Under the pieces are notes generated by a model. That model searched no databases. It was not told the DNA's origin and saw nothing but the letters and a program-made list of their open reading frames with translations. A DNA stretch of 64,000 nt from Flavobacterium sp. KMS (GTDB lineage Bacteria; Bacteroidota; Bacteroidia; Flavobacteriales; Flavobacteriaceae): assembly GCF_000813005.1 (NCBI RefSeq), contig NZ_JSYP01000001.1:248001-312000 (forward strand). The letters are read 5' to 3'. A program made the position numbers and the translations under genes. Of this stretch, positions 62,690 through 64,000 are shown piece by piece (positions within the stretch are counted from its first letter, which is position 1; each line of letters starts with the position of its first letter).

Positions 62690-63492
62690 TAATTTAAGAT
62701 ATATCGTTGCACCACCTCGGCAACACCGTGATTATTATTTGATGCCACAATAACATCTGCTCTATCTCGTAATTCAGGCGTAACATTATCCACCCAAACT
62801 CCTAAACCTGCATATTCTATCATCGACAAATCATTACCTGCATTTCCTACAGCAATGATTTCGCTTTGATGAATATCTAATTTTGCTGCCAAAAGCTTTA
62901 AACTTGCTGCTTTATCGATTCCGTTTTGAGCTACTTCCAGGAAAAAAGGTTTAGACATTGCTATACTTAAGTGAGGCATTGCCGCTTTTAAATCAGCCTC
63001 AAGTCCTTTTAAATAACTTGGTTCTTCGAGCAAAATACATTTTACAGCAGAGGTATTAACAGCTTCCTTAAAACTTGCTACTTTATGGTGTTTTAAACCA
63101 GTAATAGTCTTTTCTATTTCAATAAATTCAGAATCAGTTTCACTGATAATCTCATTATTTAAATAGGTAATAATATGTGTTTTGTTCTTTAAACTGTAAT
63201 CGTACAATTCGTGAATTTGTTCTTTTGACAAAGTTTGTTCAAAAAGAATTTCATCATCTTTTACATTACTAATAACAGCTCCGTTAAACGAAATCATATA
63301 GGAATTATTTAAATCTAATTCCAGTTCTTTTGCAAAAGAAGTCATCGCCGAAGTTGGTCTGCCAGAAGCCAAAACTACATAAACTCCCATCGCCTGAGCT
63401 TTAAGAAGCATTTCTTTATTTATATCCGAAATTTTATGGTCATCGGTCAACAAGGTATCATCCATGTCTAAAACCAGCATTTTATATTGCAT
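62689..63492 (-). CDS. Cof-type HAD-IIB family phosphatase
   Basis: A 267-residue haloacid dehalogenase-superfamily phosphatase. Motif I is LVLDMDDTLLTDD (nucleophile Asp9), motif II is VLASGRPTSAM, and motif IV is VGNAGNDLSMIEYAG, with the Lys of motif III between. The inserted C2B cap domain is normal for Cof/YidA proteins, which remove phosphate from sugar phosphates and similar metabolites. It is coupled by a one-base overlap to the acetyltransferase gene downstream, so both enter one operon. Substrate not known. Confidence 0.92.
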   Translation of the reverse strand: MQYKMLVLDMDDTLLTDDHKISDINKEMLLKAQAMGVYVVLASGRPTSAMTSFAKELELDLNNSYMISFNGAVISNVKDDEILFEQTLSKEQIHELYDYSLKNKTHIITYLNNEIISETDSEFIEIEKTITGLKHHKVASFKEAVNTSAVKCILLEEPSYLKGLEADLKAAMPHLSIAMSKPFFLEVAQNGIDKAASLKLLAAKLDIHQSEIIAVGNAGNDLSMIEYAGLGVWVDNVTPELRDRADVIVASNNNHGVAEVVQRYILN

Positions 63493-63499
63493 TTTTTTT

Positions 63500-63610
63500 T
63501 AGTTTTCAGTACTAGATTCAGTCTTCAGTTTTCAGTTACAGTTTTCAGTACTTACTGAAACTGAAAACTGTGACTTTAAGTTCACTGTGATTACTGAGAC
63601 TGTAAACTGA
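63500..63610. repeat. Low-complexity CAGTTTTCAGT-type repeats
   Basis: The gap before the DUF2007 gene carries repeated, partly inverted words (TTTTCAGTACT, CAGTTTTCAGT, ACTGAAAACTG, ACTGAGACTG). Similar TCAGTCTC/GAGACTGAAAACTG words occur at 27662-27722. They look like small interspersed repeats. Confidence 0.45.
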
Positions 63611-63625
63611 GCCTAATTACTTAAA

Positions 63626-63844
63626 TTAAAGACTCATTCTAAAGTCTTCGATGATAGGATTTGCTTTTGCAAAGTCTGTCTCTTGAATAAATACCTCAAC
63701 AGCCAAATCTGTATTACCAAAACCACCTAAACGAGCCGATTGGATATTGTTTTTAATTACTGTATCTACTTGCGCCTCTTCTAATTTTTGTTGTAAAGCT
63801 TGCGCTAAAATCTCACTTCCCGAAAACACTTTCATTAGTCCCAT
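63626..63844 (-). CDS. DUF2007 domain-containing protein
   Basis: A 72-residue protein with the pattern KVFSGSEILAQALQQKLEEA followed by a second half FIQETDFAKANPIIEDFRM, a small alpha/beta fold of the DUF2007 (putative signal-transducing protein) family. Family members are short and often encoded next to unrelated metabolic genes; no biochemical role is established. It starts 7 bp after the stop of a minus-strand hydrolase gene, so it is probably translated with that gene. Confidence 0.85.
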   Translation of the reverse strand: MGLMKVFSGSEILAQALQQKLEEAQVDTVIKNNIQSARLGGFGNTDLAVEVFIQETDFAKANPIIEDFRMSL

Positions 63845-63851
63845 ATCCTAT

Positions 63852-64000
63852 TTATTTTAATACTATTGTTTTTAATTGATTTTGAAAATCTTCATTTTCA
63901 TTTATTCCAGTATGATTCTGTCCTTTTAAAACATAAAGATACCCATTCGATTTTAATAATTTACTTAATCTAACCGAATTAGAAAAAGGAATTAATTGAT
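63852..64000 (-). CDS. C-terminal end of an alpha/beta hydrolase (partial)
   Basis: The frame is open from the window edge to the stop at 63852-63854 (48 residues). It reads QLIPFSNSVRLSKLLKSNGY, then LYVLKGQNHTGINENEDFQ and further. The I-P-[FY]-x-N-S pattern followed by G-x-x-H is the usual end of alpha/beta hydrolases, in which the His of GQNH is the catalytic-triad histidine. The nucleophile and the rest lie beyond the window. It is the upstream gene of the DUF2007 unit. Confidence 0.7.
   Translation of the reverse strand, partial: QLIPFSNSVRLSKLLKSNGYLYVLKGQNHTGINENEDFQNQLKTIVLK

Overview
The window looks like chromosomal DNA of a Flavobacterium or a close relative (Bacteroidota, Flavobacteriaceae). 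It is AT-rich. Translation starts follow A/T tracts rather than clear Shine-Dalgarno sites. Several upstream regions carry the Bacteroidota promoter form TTTG-N19-TAnnTTTG. Secreted proteins often start with lipoprotein signals ending in S/A-C. Gene types include DUF4386, DUF2795, DUF2007, a LytTR/histidine kinase pair, a 1-Cys peroxiredoxin, Uup-type ABC-F and a long SecA. No tRNA, rRNA, CRISPR array, transposase or integrase was seen. Gene names are from memory of protein families; no search was run.

Layout. 1-4610: tail of a heavy-metal/drug RND efflux operon (permease cut by the window edge, adaptor lipoprotein, Cys-rich metal-binding lipoprotein). 4611-9463: small membrane proteins, an acetyltransferase, and a MocR-type regulator followed by an NmrA-like oxidoreductase with a 21-bp tandem repeat between them. 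9808-14017: fdhD plus a YdeP-like molybdopterin oxidoreductase, convergent with a Dyp-type peroxidase. 14407-23700: ABC-F ATPase, FKBP-type isomerase, acetyltransferase between two near-identical terminators, an odd zinc-ribbon SDR protein, methyltransferase, LolD-like ATPase and cobalamin adenosyltransferase. 24005-28428: DUF2795 gene, secA, TrmH-like methyltransferase. 28531-31735: sulfotransferase plus APS kinase, cysteine-free sirtuin, sterol-desaturase-like protein. 31829-40988: purB, KefB-like antiporter, peroxiredoxin, two transporters, an Rrf2 regulator with its probable target oxidoreductase, meaB. 41027-44667: membrane sulfatase/LTA-synthase-like protein, small acidic protein, MATE pump.

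44862-49305 is a block built around a LytTR response regulator and histidine kinase, flanked by outer-membrane beta-barrel genes. Two of these genes carry a pair of LytTR-like 9-mers exactly 21 bp apart at almost the same distance from the start codon. 49525-52860 encodes a di-haem peroxidase lipoprotein and a PhoX-like lipoprotein. 53030-54984 is the clearest accessory patch: an unknown 246-aa protein, a small membrane-anchored protein and its paralogue broken by an in-frame stop, between two direct copies of the last 58 bp of the ppk2 gene including its terminator. 54955-64000 is mostly housekeeping: PPK2, L,D-transpeptidase, FabG-like SDR, MtaB, a HAD phosphatase coupled to an acetyltransferase, DUF2007 and the tail of an alpha/beta hydrolase.

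The most useful observations are cis-regulatory: candidate operators for the Rrf2, MocR and LytTR regulators can be read next to the regulator genes. The best candidates for something undescribed are the cassette downstream of ppk2, the zinc-ribbon SDR protein that lacks the catalytic tyrosine, and the cysteine-free sirtuin.
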